Shown: positions 1-6,218 of the stretch, piece after piece
Position numbering within the stretch: the first letter of the stretch is position 1
Layout: the number at the start of each line of letters is the position of its first letter
DNA from: CAYLMM01 sp964646035
GTDB lineage: Bacteria > Krumholzibacteriota > Krumholzibacteriia > LZORAL124-64-63
Assembly: GCA_964646035.1 (NCBI GenBank)
Contig: CAZYDJ010000043.1
Coordinates: forward strand, 1 to 17,859
Direction of reading: 5' to 3'
Length of the DNA stretch: 17,859 bases
Notes under the pieces: model-generated
What the model was told of the DNA's origin: nothing
Seen by the model: only the letters and a program-made list of their open reading frames with translations
Databases searched by the model: none
Position numbers and translations under genes: made by a program

Positions 1-192
1 GAACCGCTTGAAATGATCGTCCTGGCGTCTCTGATTCGGATAAGAGTCGATGCTCGTGTGTTCTATCGCATAGTTTCCGCAGACGGCATCGATTTCTCCA
101 TCAGCATCATCCTCGGGCCAGCGATCGATTGGCTTCCCGAGAACCTTGTCGGCGAACGCGCTGATTAATTTTCGCTCCAGTATTTCACGCAT
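1..192 (-). CDS. Unrecognised protein, 5' part (runs off the window)
   Basis: An open frame of 64 codons starts at ATG 192-190 and stays open to base 1, so only the N-terminus is visible. It begins MREILERKLISAFADKVLGK and contains DAVCGNYAIEHTSIDSYPNQ at about residues 34-53. The region upstream of the ATG is AT-rich and carries a promoter-like pair, and there is a weak AGAAAG purine run 8 bases before the ATG. I do not recognise the family with certainty. The spaced D...E-x-T-S pattern (D34...E44-H-T-S) recalls the core of PD-(D/E)xK-like nuclease folds, but that is only an impression from one motif. GC is about 52%, clearly below the downstream genes, which suggests a separate origin. No complete gene can be described from this fragment. 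Confidence 0.6.
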   Translation of the reverse strand, partial: MREILERKLISAFADKVLGKPIDRWPEDDADGEIDAVCGNYAIEHTSIDSYPNQRRQDDHFKRF

Positions 193-217
193 TTGATAAC
201 TTTCTGATTATCCGCTG

Positions 218-247
218 ATGATAATTGAAGCCATTGGCTGTTTTTAA
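218..247 (-). promoter_or_regulatory. Possible promoter of the edge gene
   Basis: On the minus strand a TTAAAA box (247-242) is followed after 18 bases by TATCAT (223-218), about 25 bases before the ATG at 192. It lies in a patch of very low GC (193-262). The -10 matches consensus at 5 of 6 positions and the -35 at 4 of 6. The 11-bp palindrome agccattggct (229-239) lies in the spacer and could be an operator. AT-rich DNA gives such matches by chance. Confidence 0.35.
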
Positions 248-424
248 GTAAAAAATATTGAATTGCACTACCAAGGTCCCCATTCGTCAGGCAAGGAAGT
301 CCCGCCCGACGGGACGATCCGGCGCGGTGGAGATCAGGTGATGTTCAGGGGGATGACATGCGTTTTCCCCGGGGCGTCGCGGAGCCGTCGCGAGGACAGG
401 GATGTCCGAGCAGGCGCAGCGCGA

Positions 425-456
425 GAAAGGGCGGCGCCCGGAAGCGCCGCCCTTTC
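425..456 (-). terminator. Hairpin terminator downstream of mdh
   Basis: A perfect 13-bp inverted repeat (425-437 with 444-456, gaaagggcggcgc) encloses a 6-base loop. It lies 51 bases past the mdh stop in the direction of transcription. The minus-strand transcript ends the stem in CCCTTTCTC, only a short U run, which is common in high-GC genomes. The stem is nearly symmetric, so it could act in both directions. Confidence 0.7.
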
Positions 457-507
457 GTCCCCGGGGGAGACGCGTGTCATCCCCCTGAACCGCATAACCC
501 GATCCCT

Positions 508-990
508 CTACCGCCCCATCTTGTCCACTTCGGCGCAGGTCTTCTGGACCGCCGCCACGGACTTCTTGAACGCCTTGCGCTCATCGGCGTTCAGCTTGAC
601 GCGGATGATCTTCTCGACGCCGTTCTTGCCCAGGATCGCCGGCACGCCCACGAAGTAGCCCTTCACCCCATACTCGTTCTCGAGCAGGGTGCAGACAGGC
701 ATGATCTTCTTCTTGTCGAAGATGATGGCCTCGAGCATCTCCAGCGCCGACCAGGCGGGGCTGACGAAAGCCGAACCGCTGCCGAGCAGGCCGACGATCT
801 CGCCGCCCGCCTTGCGGGTCCGCGCCTCGATCGTCATCAGCTTGCGCGGGTTGACGAACTGCTCGACCGGCAGCCCGGCCACCCGGCAGGCCGAACGGAT
901 CGGCACCATGGTGTCGCCGTGTCCGCCGAGGACCATCGCCTCGACGTTCTCCACCGCAGACCCGTAGACATTTCCGGGTCCGTCTTTCAC
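508..990 (-). CDS. mdh: Malate dehydrogenase, C-terminal fragment
   Basis: This is the C-terminal half of an NAD-dependent malate dehydrogenase of the LDH-like type, which interconverts malate and oxaloacetate in the TCA cycle. The diagnostic segment VLGGHGDTMVP contains the catalytic His, followed by GGEIVGLLGSGSAFVSPAWS and the usual end region ENEYGVKGYFVGVPAILGKNGVE. Homology appears to begin around base 966 (GSAVENVEAM). The codons upstream of it, reaching a GTG at 990-988, do not look like malate dehydrogenase and probably belong to the damaged junction. The matching N-terminal half is at 1086-1574 on the same strand. About 8-10 residues expected between the halves are missing and are replaced by repeat sequence and a 10-N gap. 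The gene is therefore most likely intact in the organism and broken in the assembly, although a real insertion cannot be excluded. Confidence 0.85.
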   Translation of the reverse strand: MKDGPGNVYGSAVENVEAMVLGGHGDTMVPIRSACRVAGLPVEQFVNPRKLMTIEARTRKAGGEIVGLLGSGSAFVSPAWSALEMLEAIIFDKKKIMPVCTLLENEYGVKGYFVGVPAILGKNGVEKIIRVKLNADERKAFKKSVAAVQKTCAEVDKMGR

Positions 991-997
991 CCTGCAG

Positions 998-1007
998 NNN
1001 NNNNNNN
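998..1007. other. Assembly gap (10 N)
   Basis: Ten consecutive N bases interrupt malate dehydrogenase. A round number of Ns beside repeated sequence is typical of a scaffold join whose true length is unknown. Confidence 0.98.
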
Positions 1008-1011
1008 TTGT

Positions 1012-1085
1012 GTTTTATGGGACCGCCCGACGGCGGTGGTGGGATTGCGTTCTATGGGACCTGCCCGCAAGGCGGTAATGCCATT
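1012..1085. repeat. Two 37-bp direct repeats beside the gap
   Basis: Two copies of an approximately 37-bp unit start at 1012 and 1049. Their first 13 bases match at 12 positions (gttttatgggacc and gttctatgggacc), and both continue with a gcccg...ggcggt core. The first core is a perfect inverted repeat (accgcc-cgac-ggcggt, 1022-1037) and the second is an imperfect one. The sequence codes for nothing recognisable and sits inside mdh next to the N gap. It looks like the edge of a dispersed or tandem repeat that stopped the assembler. Confidence 0.7.
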
Positions 1086-1574
1086 TTAAAATGACATGGA
1101 GCGCGCCGAGTCCAGCACGCCAGCCATGCCGATCAGCTTGTTCTTGGGGGTCTTCAGCTTCTTGTACAGGCGGTAGACGATGGCGTCGAGCGGGTTGGCG
1201 ATCGAGATGATCGTCGCCCGGGGGCAGAACTTCTTGATTCCCGCCGCCACCGCGTCGGTGATCATCAGATTGGTCGACAGCAGTTCCTCGCGGCTGGGGA
1301 AGGTGCCGTCCGGACGCACGGTGCGGGGCACTCCTGCCGTATTTATGACGTACTCGGCCTTTTCCAGGGCCGAGAAGTCCTTCGATGCCTTGTAGGCCAC
1401 GTCCGAGCCGATGACCGCGGTGCCCTCAGCGACGTCCAGGCATTTGCCTTCGGCCAATTTGGGGGGCTTGATATCGACCAGTCCCACGTTACGAGCCAGT
1501 TTGCGTGAAACGATCTCGGAGAGCAGCACGCCGCCGATCTGGCCGCCGCCGACGAGTCCGATTTTGTTGACCAT
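1086..1574 (-). CDS. mdh: Malate dehydrogenase, N-terminal fragment
   Basis: This is the N-terminal half of malate dehydrogenase. It carries the Rossmann NAD-binding loop (IGLVGGGQIGG, about residues 5-15), the acidic residue after strand 2 (LVDIKPPK), NTAGVPRTVRPD with the mobile-loop arginines, and ISIANPLDAIVY followed by IGMAGVLDSAR, which precedes the catalytic domain. After DSAR the frame runs into four unrelated codons and a TAA at 1088-1086, exactly where the repeat sequence begins. The ATG at 1574-1572 is preceded by GAGGAG with a 7-base spacer. The catalytic His half continues at 508-990. The gene appears to be monocistronic, with the NUDIX operon terminator upstream and a hairpin downstream. 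Confidence 0.9.
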   Translation of the reverse strand: MVNKIGLVGGGQIGGVLLSEIVSRKLARNVGLVDIKPPKLAEGKCLDVAEGTAVIGSDVAYKASKDFSALEKAEYVINTAGVPRTVRPDGTFPSREELLSTNLMITDAVAAGIKKFCPRATIISIANPLDAIVYRLYKKLKTPKNKLIGMAGVLDSARSMSF

Positions 1575-1659
1575 GGTCGATCTCCTCGGAAATGGAGCCC
1601 TGGCCGCGCCGTCGCGCCGACGCTGCGGCCGAAATCACATATTCTTTTGCGCCGTTGCG

Positions 1660-1689
1660 AATCTACTAAACCTAAGTGGTGTTTGTCAC
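1660..1689 (-). promoter_or_regulatory. Possible mdh promoter
   Basis: On the minus strand GTGACA (1689-1684) is followed after 18 bases by TAGATT (1665-1660), in an AT-richer patch between the NUDIX hairpin and the mdh start. The matches to sigma-70 consensus are moderate (5 of 6 and 4 of 6). The position after a terminator and before a single gene supports a promoter here, but the exact boxes are uncertain. Confidence 0.35.
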
Positions 1690-1717
1690 GCCTTTTCGCT
1701 AACGGGAGGCGCGAAAG

Positions 1718-1738
1718 CGGCGGCCGCTGCGGCCGCCG
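1718..1738 (-). terminator. GC hairpin ending the top6 operon
   Basis: A perfect palindrome of two 10-bp arms (cggcggccgc and gcggccgccg) around one base lies 26 bases past the NUDIX stop. On the minus strand the stem is followed by CTTTCGCG, a weak U run. The centre would open to give a real loop, leaving about 8 bp of pure GC. It separates the top6 operon from mdh. Confidence 0.55.
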
Positions 1739-1764
1739 ACTCCGAATAGCCCGTTTTAGCCGTT

Positions 1765-2421
1765 TCAACCCCCGAAAGCGTCCTCGATCACGATTCGCGA
1801 CCAATCCTCGAAGGTCGCCCCGTCGGGAGCGTTGCCCGTTCCGATCATCCCGGGCAGATCCGCCAGCGGGATCCACAGGGCGCGATGCGGCTCGGCCTGG
1901 GCCATCACCAGGTCCATCAACTCATCGTCGCTTCCCGGCAGATCGTCCAGCCTGATGCCGTAGACCAGGCCGAAATGGACGCTCGAGACGTCCTCGCGGT
2001 CGGAATTGATGCATCCGACGTGATCCAGGGCCCCGGCATCCACCGTCAGGCCGGTTTCCTCGGCGAGCTCGCGCAGGGCCGAGGCCTTCATCAGGCCGTA
2101 TTCGGCCACTTCGGGCGCATCGCGGTCCAGCGGTTCGATGTGGCCGCCGAATCCCACCGACCACAATCCGCCCAACCGTGATTCGGTATGCTTGTCGCGC
2201 CGCTGATAGGCCAGCACCCGCGCATCCGGTCCCAAGCCCCGCTGCAGCACCAGATAGGGGATCAACTGCTTGAAATGCGAGCAGTTCTCCATGAAATCGC
2301 GCTCGGCGAAGAAGAGATGCGGTTGCACAGCGTCGAGGTCGATGGCCGCCGCCGGCAGGAATCCCTGCGGGCTCAGGCCGGGGAACAGGTGCTTGCGGTC
2401 GACGACGAGGATGGTGCGCAA
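1765..2421 (-). CDS. NUDIX hydrolase
   Basis: This is a 218-residue protein with a NUDIX domain, which hydrolyses a nucleoside diphosphate linked to another group. The Nudix box core RELAEETGL is at about residues 117-125, after GGLWSVGFGGHIEP (84-97), and fits the REUXEEXGU signature. The preceding glycine lies farther away than the usual five-residue spacing, so the box has an insert. An N-terminal segment of about 55 residues precedes the fold and is typical of a NUDIX subgroup with extra N-terminal sequence. The chosen start is TTG at 2421-2419, because GGAGG lies 6 bases upstream. There is no ATG in frame before residue 44, and the frame farther upstream only overlaps the M48 gene. It lies 26 bases after the M48 gene and is the last gene of the operon. 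The substrate cannot be predicted. Confidence 0.85.
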   Translation of the reverse strand: MRTILVVDRKHLFPGLSPQGFLPAAAIDLDAVQPHLFFAERDFMENCSHFKQLIPYLVLQRGLGPDARVLAYQRRDKHTESRLGGLWSVGFGGHIEPLDRDAPEVAEYGLMKASALRELAEETGLTVDAGALDHVGCINSDREDVSSVHFGLVYGIRLDDLPGSDDELMDLVMAQAEPHRALWIPLADLPGMIGTGNAPDGATFEDWSRIVIEDAFGG

Positions 2422-2447
2422 TCGGGGCCTCCGTTCGGATTTCGTTT

Positions 2448-3281
2448 TCAGCGCAGCTTCGCGGTGGCGCTCAGGAACCGGTTTTTCTCGATGCGCCGGG
2501 GGCTGTCCGTGAGATCGTAGAGGGCGATCTCGGCCCGCGTGGCGGCGATGCGGTCGTTGGTGTTGGGATGGGTGCTGAACCATCCCTGGAAGCCATCGGC
2601 CCCGCCGCCGTGCATGGCGACCAGCTTCTCGAAGAAGGTGATCATCCCGTTGGGATCGTAGCCCGCGGCGACGGCGTATTTCACGCCGAACTGGTCGGCC
2701 TGGAATTCGTCGGAGCGGCTGTTCTTCATCATGAACAGGCCGGCTCCGGCGCCGGCCACCTGGCCCCAGGCTTCGGCGTTCTTGTCGCCGAGCAGCAGTT
2801 GCGCTGCGATCTGGATGCCCAGCGTGTTCTGCATCGCGCGCACCGAGTGGCGGCCGGTGACATGGCCCATCTCGTGGCTGAGCACGCACGCCAGTTCGGC
2901 CTCGTTCTCCATCGCCGCGAGCAGCCCGGTGGTGACGTAGATGTAGCCGCCGGGAGCGGCGAAGGCGTTGACGATGTCGCTCTGCAGCACCGTGAACGAG
3001 TACTTCACGTCCTTGCGGTCGGAATACGGCGCGATGGCCTCGCCGACCCCCTGGACATAGTTCGCGAGCGCCGCGTCGGTGACCGGCGGATATTCGCCCC
3101 GGATGCCGACATCGGTCTCGAGGCCCATCTGCACTTCGGTGGGGGTGTCGATCAGGATCAGGCTGCGTTCGCCGTGGGCGCCGGTCGTGGCGCAGCCCGT
3201 CAGCGAACCGGCCAGGGACAGGACCAGGGCGATCAACAGCAAAGGTGCGATAGAGCCGCGGCGGCGGATGGCGTATATCAT
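2448..3281 (-). CDS. M48-family metalloprotease lipoprotein
   Basis: This 277-residue protein is a zinc metalloprotease of peptidase family M48, in the periplasmic BepA/LoiP-like group that degrades misfolded envelope proteins. An N-terminal signal peptide (arginines at 6-8, then a hydrophobic stretch) ends in the lipobox LTGC with Cys30, so the protein is probably lipid-anchored. The zinc site is HEMGH at 136-140, with the third ligand Glu192 in SDEFQAD (190-196). The late STHP motif (236-239) is also typical of the family. The ATG at 3281 has GGAGG 6 bases upstream. It lies 27 bases after top6A and 26 before the NUDIX gene, so it is cotranscribed with them. There is no TPR extension, unlike longer BepA proteins. 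Confidence 0.92.
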   Translation of the reverse strand: MIYAIRRRGSIAPLLLIALVLSLAGSLTGCATTGAHGERSLILIDTPTEVQMGLETDVGIRGEYPPVTDAALANYVQGVGEAIAPYSDRKDVKYSFTVLQSDIVNAFAAPGGYIYVTTGLLAAMENEAELACVLSHEMGHVTGRHSVRAMQNTLGIQIAAQLLLGDKNAEAWGQVAGAGAGLFMMKNSRSDEFQADQFGVKYAVAAGYDPNGMITFFEKLVAMHGGGADGFQGWFSTHPNTNDRIAATRAEIALYDLTDSPRRIEKNRFLSATAKLR

Positions 3282-3308
3282 TTCAGCCTCCAGGAATAGG
3301 CGCCCGGC

Positions 3309-4631
3309 CTAGGGCAGGAACGCCTTCACATCGCCCAACTTGCGGGGCAGATACTCGTCCATGACGTAGTTCAGTCCGTGCTTCGCGAGGGCCTGCTGCT
3401 CGGCGCGGACCCCCATCTTGATCATCTGCAACAAAGCCATCTGCCACTGCTTGTGGTGCATCACGAAGGGATCGTTCTTCAGGGCGTCCTTGGCCCGCTT
3501 GACGTCGACCTCCTTCAGCGGATGGGTCGGCAGCTCGTAGTCGATGATGTCCTGGGGGGTGATGCCCAGGAACCGCGCCTTGGGCACGCAGAAGTACTGG
3601 TTCAGATGCGCGGCGTTGCCGCTGCCCACCTTCAGGGTGCGGTAGATGTTCGAGAAGCCGTAGGGATCGCCGTCGACGAAGACGTAGACCGGCAGCTTCC
3701 GCTCGTCCGAAAGCCGGCGCACGAAGCGGCGGCAGGCGCGGGTCGGCACGCCTCCGAGCGAGATCAGGATGCAGTTGGCCCGCTTCCAGTAGTTATGCTT
3801 GACCAGGCGCTGGAACATGCCGGCGGTCTCGATGCAGAGGATGAACTCGGCGTCGGTCTCGAAGCCCAGGTCCTCGACCGAGATCGGTATCGAGTAGGCG
3901 CCGCTGCCGAACTTGGTGCAGTCGATGCGCAGCACCTCGTCGGTGTCGCGGTCCTTGTCGATCACCACGAGACGGCCGGCGACGTCGCCGCCCTTCTCCT
4001 CGGGCACGAACCCCAGTTGCTCGCGATTCACCTTGTAGAAAGCCTCGACGTCCTCCATCACCGCATCCGACTCGGGCTGCTCGCCGAAGCGGGCGTCCGC
4101 CCAGTTCTTGCTGACGTAGTAGGCCTCTCGCTTGGTGGCGATGTCGTCGGTCTCGACCAGTTCCTTGGACAGGGACATCATCTTGAGCGTCTGGGCGAAG
4201 GTCTTGACCGTGCTGACGGTCAGGGTGCGTTCCTTGGTCCGGCCCTTCAGCTCGAAGTAGCCCACCCGCGGCTGGTAGTTGACGTTCTGCAGCGAGCGCA
4301 GGGGGAAGCGCAGCGAAGGCTTGTCGCCCTTGAGGATCTTATTCTTGATGGTGTCGACTTCGGCGCGCATGCGGTCGAGCAGGGCTTCGCCGCCGACGAG
4401 CTTGTGGCCGGCCTTGGGCTGGGCCGCTTTCGCCTTGGCGGGCGGGGTCTTGCCGGCCGCGGGCTTGGCTTTGGCCGCGGGCTTGGCTTCAGCAGCGGCG
4501 GCGGTCTTGCCGGTCGCCTCGGCTTTCTTCGCTACCGGGGCCTTGCGCCGCGGCGCCGCCGAGAAATCCAGCTCCGGCTGGGGGGCGGGGTCCTTCTGCT
4601 TGTTGTCCTTGGGTCCGGGCAATTTAGTCAC
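3309..4631 (-). CDS. top6A: DNA topoisomerase VI subunit A (Spo11-like)
   Basis: This is the DNA-cleaving subunit of a type IIB topoisomerase, 440 residues. The winged-helix region carries the catalytic tyrosine in TKREAYYVSKNW (probably Tyr172). The Toprim domain has Glu268 (ILCIETAGMF) and the DGD pair Asp320/Asp322 (VFVDGDPYGF), which bind magnesium. The ending DYELPTHPL...DEYLPRKL is also typical of the family. Residues 1 to about 77 are an unusual Lys/Ala/Pro-rich tail, low in complexity and strongly basic, resembling histone-H1-type tails; family members usually lack such an extension. The start is GTG at 4631-4629, overlapping the TGA of the upstream carboxypeptidase (GTGA), so translation is likely coupled. 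Its partner top6B is two genes upstream. Topoisomerase VI is typical of archaea and plants and sporadic in bacteria. Confidence 0.95.
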   Translation of the reverse strand: MTKLPGPKDNKQKDPAPQPELDFSAAPRRKAPVAKKAEATGKTAAAAEAKPAAKAKPAAGKTPPAKAKAAQPKAGHKLVGGEALLDRMRAEVDTIKNKILKGDKPSLRFPLRSLQNVNYQPRVGYFELKGRTKERTLTVSTVKTFAQTLKMMSLSKELVETDDIATKREAYYVSKNWADARFGEQPESDAVMEDVEAFYKVNREQLGFVPEEKGGDVAGRLVVIDKDRDTDEVLRIDCTKFGSGAYSIPISVEDLGFETDAEFILCIETAGMFQRLVKHNYWKRANCILISLGGVPTRACRRFVRRLSDERKLPVYVFVDGDPYGFSNIYRTLKVGSGNAAHLNQYFCVPKARFLGITPQDIIDYELPTHPLKEVDVKRAKDALKNDPFVMHHKQWQMALLQMIKMGVRAEQQALAKHGLNYVMDEYLPRKLGDVKAFLP

Positions 4632-6163
4632 TCCTGTCGGGCGTCGGCGAGCGGCAGATCGTACAACTCACCGTACTTGCTTGCGAGATATTCGGCGAAC
4701 GGACGGATCGAGATCTCCGTCCCGGTTGCGTCTCGGCAGAGGTCGGGCGCGTCCAGCAGGCGCCCCTTGGCGTGGATCTTATCCCGCATCCATCCCAGCA
4801 GGGGAGCGAAATCGCCGCCGGCGATCAACTCCGGCAGGTTGCCGATCTCGGCGCCGGCGCCGGCGTGGAACTGGGCGGCGTAGATGTTGCCCAGGCCGTA
4901 GGTGGGGAAGTAGCCGAACAGACCGCAGGACCAGTGGATGTCCTGCAAAACACCCTGGGCGTCGTCGGCCGGCTCCAGGCCCAGGTACTGCTTCATCTTC
5001 TGGTTCCAGACCGACGGCAGGTCGGCGACCTCGATGTCGCCCCGGAACAGGGCCCGCTCCAGCTCGGTGCGCAGGATGATGTGCAGGTTGTAGGTCACCT
5101 CGTCGGCGTCGATGCGCACCGCCCCCGGCCGGACCACGTTGATCGCCCGGTACAGGGCCTCCGCGTCGACTCCGGCGAAGCGGTCCGGGAAGATATCCCG
5201 CAACGTCTTCAGGTAATGGCCGGCGAATTCGCGGCTGCGTCCGACCATGTTCTCCCAGAGGCGCGACTGCGACTCGTGGATGCCCAGGCTGACGGCCTCG
5301 GCCATCGGGGTGCCGTAATGGGCGGGCAAGAATCCCTGTTCGTAGAGGCCGTGCCCGCCTTCGTGCATGGTCGAATAGAACGAACGCGAGATGTCGCCGG
5401 TGTCGAAATGCGTGGTCAGGCGCACGTCGTCCGGATCGATGCCGGTGGTGAACGGATGGGCCGAGACGTCGAGACGTCCGCGGTTCGGGTCGAAGCCGAT
5501 GTCGGCCAGCAACCGGCGCGACAGCTCCAACTGGCCGGCCATCGGGAAATCGCCGCGCAGCAGGTCGTCGTCGTTGCGCGGGCCCGCGGCCTGGATCGCC
5601 GCGGTCATCGGCACCAGCAGATCCCGCAGCGACTCCAGCAGCGGCTCCAGATCGGCGGCCCGCATGCCGGGTTCGAACTCGTCGAGCATCGCGTTCCAGG
5701 GCTCATCCTCATAACCCACGGCCTCGGCTTCGCGCAGGCGCAGGCCGACGATCTTCTCCAGATGCGGCGCGAAGAGACTCCAATCCGATTTCCCGCGGGA
5801 TTCGGCCCAGGCCTGCTGGGCCAGGCTGACGGCCTCGGCCAGTTCGGTGACCAGTTCCGTCGGCACCTTGACCGCCCGTTCGTGGTCGCGGCGGGCGGCC
5901 CGCACGTTGGCGGCCTGCGTAGCGGAGAGTTCGGCGCGGGCCAGGGTGTCGAGCATCCCGCCCAGAGCCGGATCGGTGATTCTTTCGTGGACCAGGCCGG
6001 CCAGCAGGGCGCGGGCCCGGGCGCGGCCGGCGACGCCTCCGGCGGGCATATAGGTTTCCTGATCCCAGGAAAGCAGCGCGAGGGCGGTGGCCAGCGAATG
6101 GGTTGCACGCAGGTGGGCGGTGAAATCTGCGTATGGGATGTTTTTGATATTGGTCCCTGACAT
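4628..6163 (-). CDS. M32-family metallocarboxypeptidase
   Basis: This 511-residue cytosolic zinc carboxypeptidase of peptidase family M32 (Taq carboxypeptidase-like) removes C-terminal amino acids from peptides. Visible motifs are HPFTTG (236-241), HEGGH (267-271, zinc ligands plus catalytic Glu) and HESQS (296-300), whose Glu297 is the third zinc ligand. An N-terminal LSWDQETYMPAGG (31-43) is also characteristic. Length is normal for the family (about 500). The ATG at 6163 has AAGGAAA shortly upstream. Its stop overlaps the GTG start of top6A by four bases, and top6B lies 55 bases upstream, so this peptidase sits between the two topoisomerase subunits. No functional link is known to me. Such operon positions may simply reflect cotranscribed housekeeping genes. 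Confidence 0.95.
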   Translation of the reverse strand: MSGTNIKNIPYADFTAHLRATHSLATALALLSWDQETYMPAGGVAGRARARALLAGLVHERITDPALGGMLDTLARAELSATQAANVRAARRDHERAVKVPTELVTELAEAVSLAQQAWAESRGKSDWSLFAPHLEKIVGLRLREAEAVGYEDEPWNAMLDEFEPGMRAADLEPLLESLRDLLVPMTAAIQAAGPRNDDDLLRGDFPMAGQLELSRRLLADIGFDPNRGRLDVSAHPFTTGIDPDDVRLTTHFDTGDISRSFYSTMHEGGHGLYEQGFLPAHYGTPMAEAVSLGIHESQSRLWENMVGRSREFAGHYLKTLRDIFPDRFAGVDAEALYRAINVVRPGAVRIDADEVTYNLHIILRTELERALFRGDIEVADLPSVWNQKMKQYLGLEPADDAQGVLQDIHWSCGLFGYFPTYGLGNIYAAQFHAGAGAEIGNLPELIAGGDFAPLLGWMRDKIHAKGRLLDAPDLCRDATGTEISIRPFAEYLASKYGELYDLPLADARQE

Positions 6164-6180
6164 GGATTTCCTTTCCCGGA

Positions 6181-6204
6181 GGAAGACGACGCGCTTCGTC
6201 TTCC
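6181..6204 (-). other. Hairpin between top6B and the M32 gene
   Basis: A perfect 9-bp inverted repeat (ggaagacga with tcgtcttcc) with a 6-base loop lies in the 55-base gap between the top6B stop and the M32 Shine-Dalgarno. No U run follows it, so it is not a classic terminator. It could be a processing site, an mRNA-stability stem or a modulator of M32/top6A expression. Confidence 0.5.
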
Positions 6205-6218
6205 CGCGGTCGCCGGCG

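Larger units (their letters stand above)
193..507. other. Gene-free stretch between edge gene and mdh
   Basis: No convincing coding frame lies here on either strand. The first 70 bases are strongly AT-rich and hold the putative promoter of the leftward gene. The rest is GC-rich and holds a small inverted repeat, gtcccg/cgggac (299-315), and the 13-bp-stem hairpin at 425-456. Plus-strand open frames crossing this region are antisense to mdh and resemble nothing. Confidence 0.6.

Noticed and set aside
1012..1085. CRISPR array
   Set aside because: Only two units, directly adjacent with no unique spacers, and with internal dyads; no cas gene is present.
263..1089. Plus-strand open frames over the mdh region
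   Set aside because: They are antisense to mdh, and one even reads across the N gap.
3378..4883. A 501-codon plus-strand open frame
   Set aside because: It is antisense to top6A, which has clear catalytic motifs; the translation is Leu/Val/Gly-rich and resembles no family.
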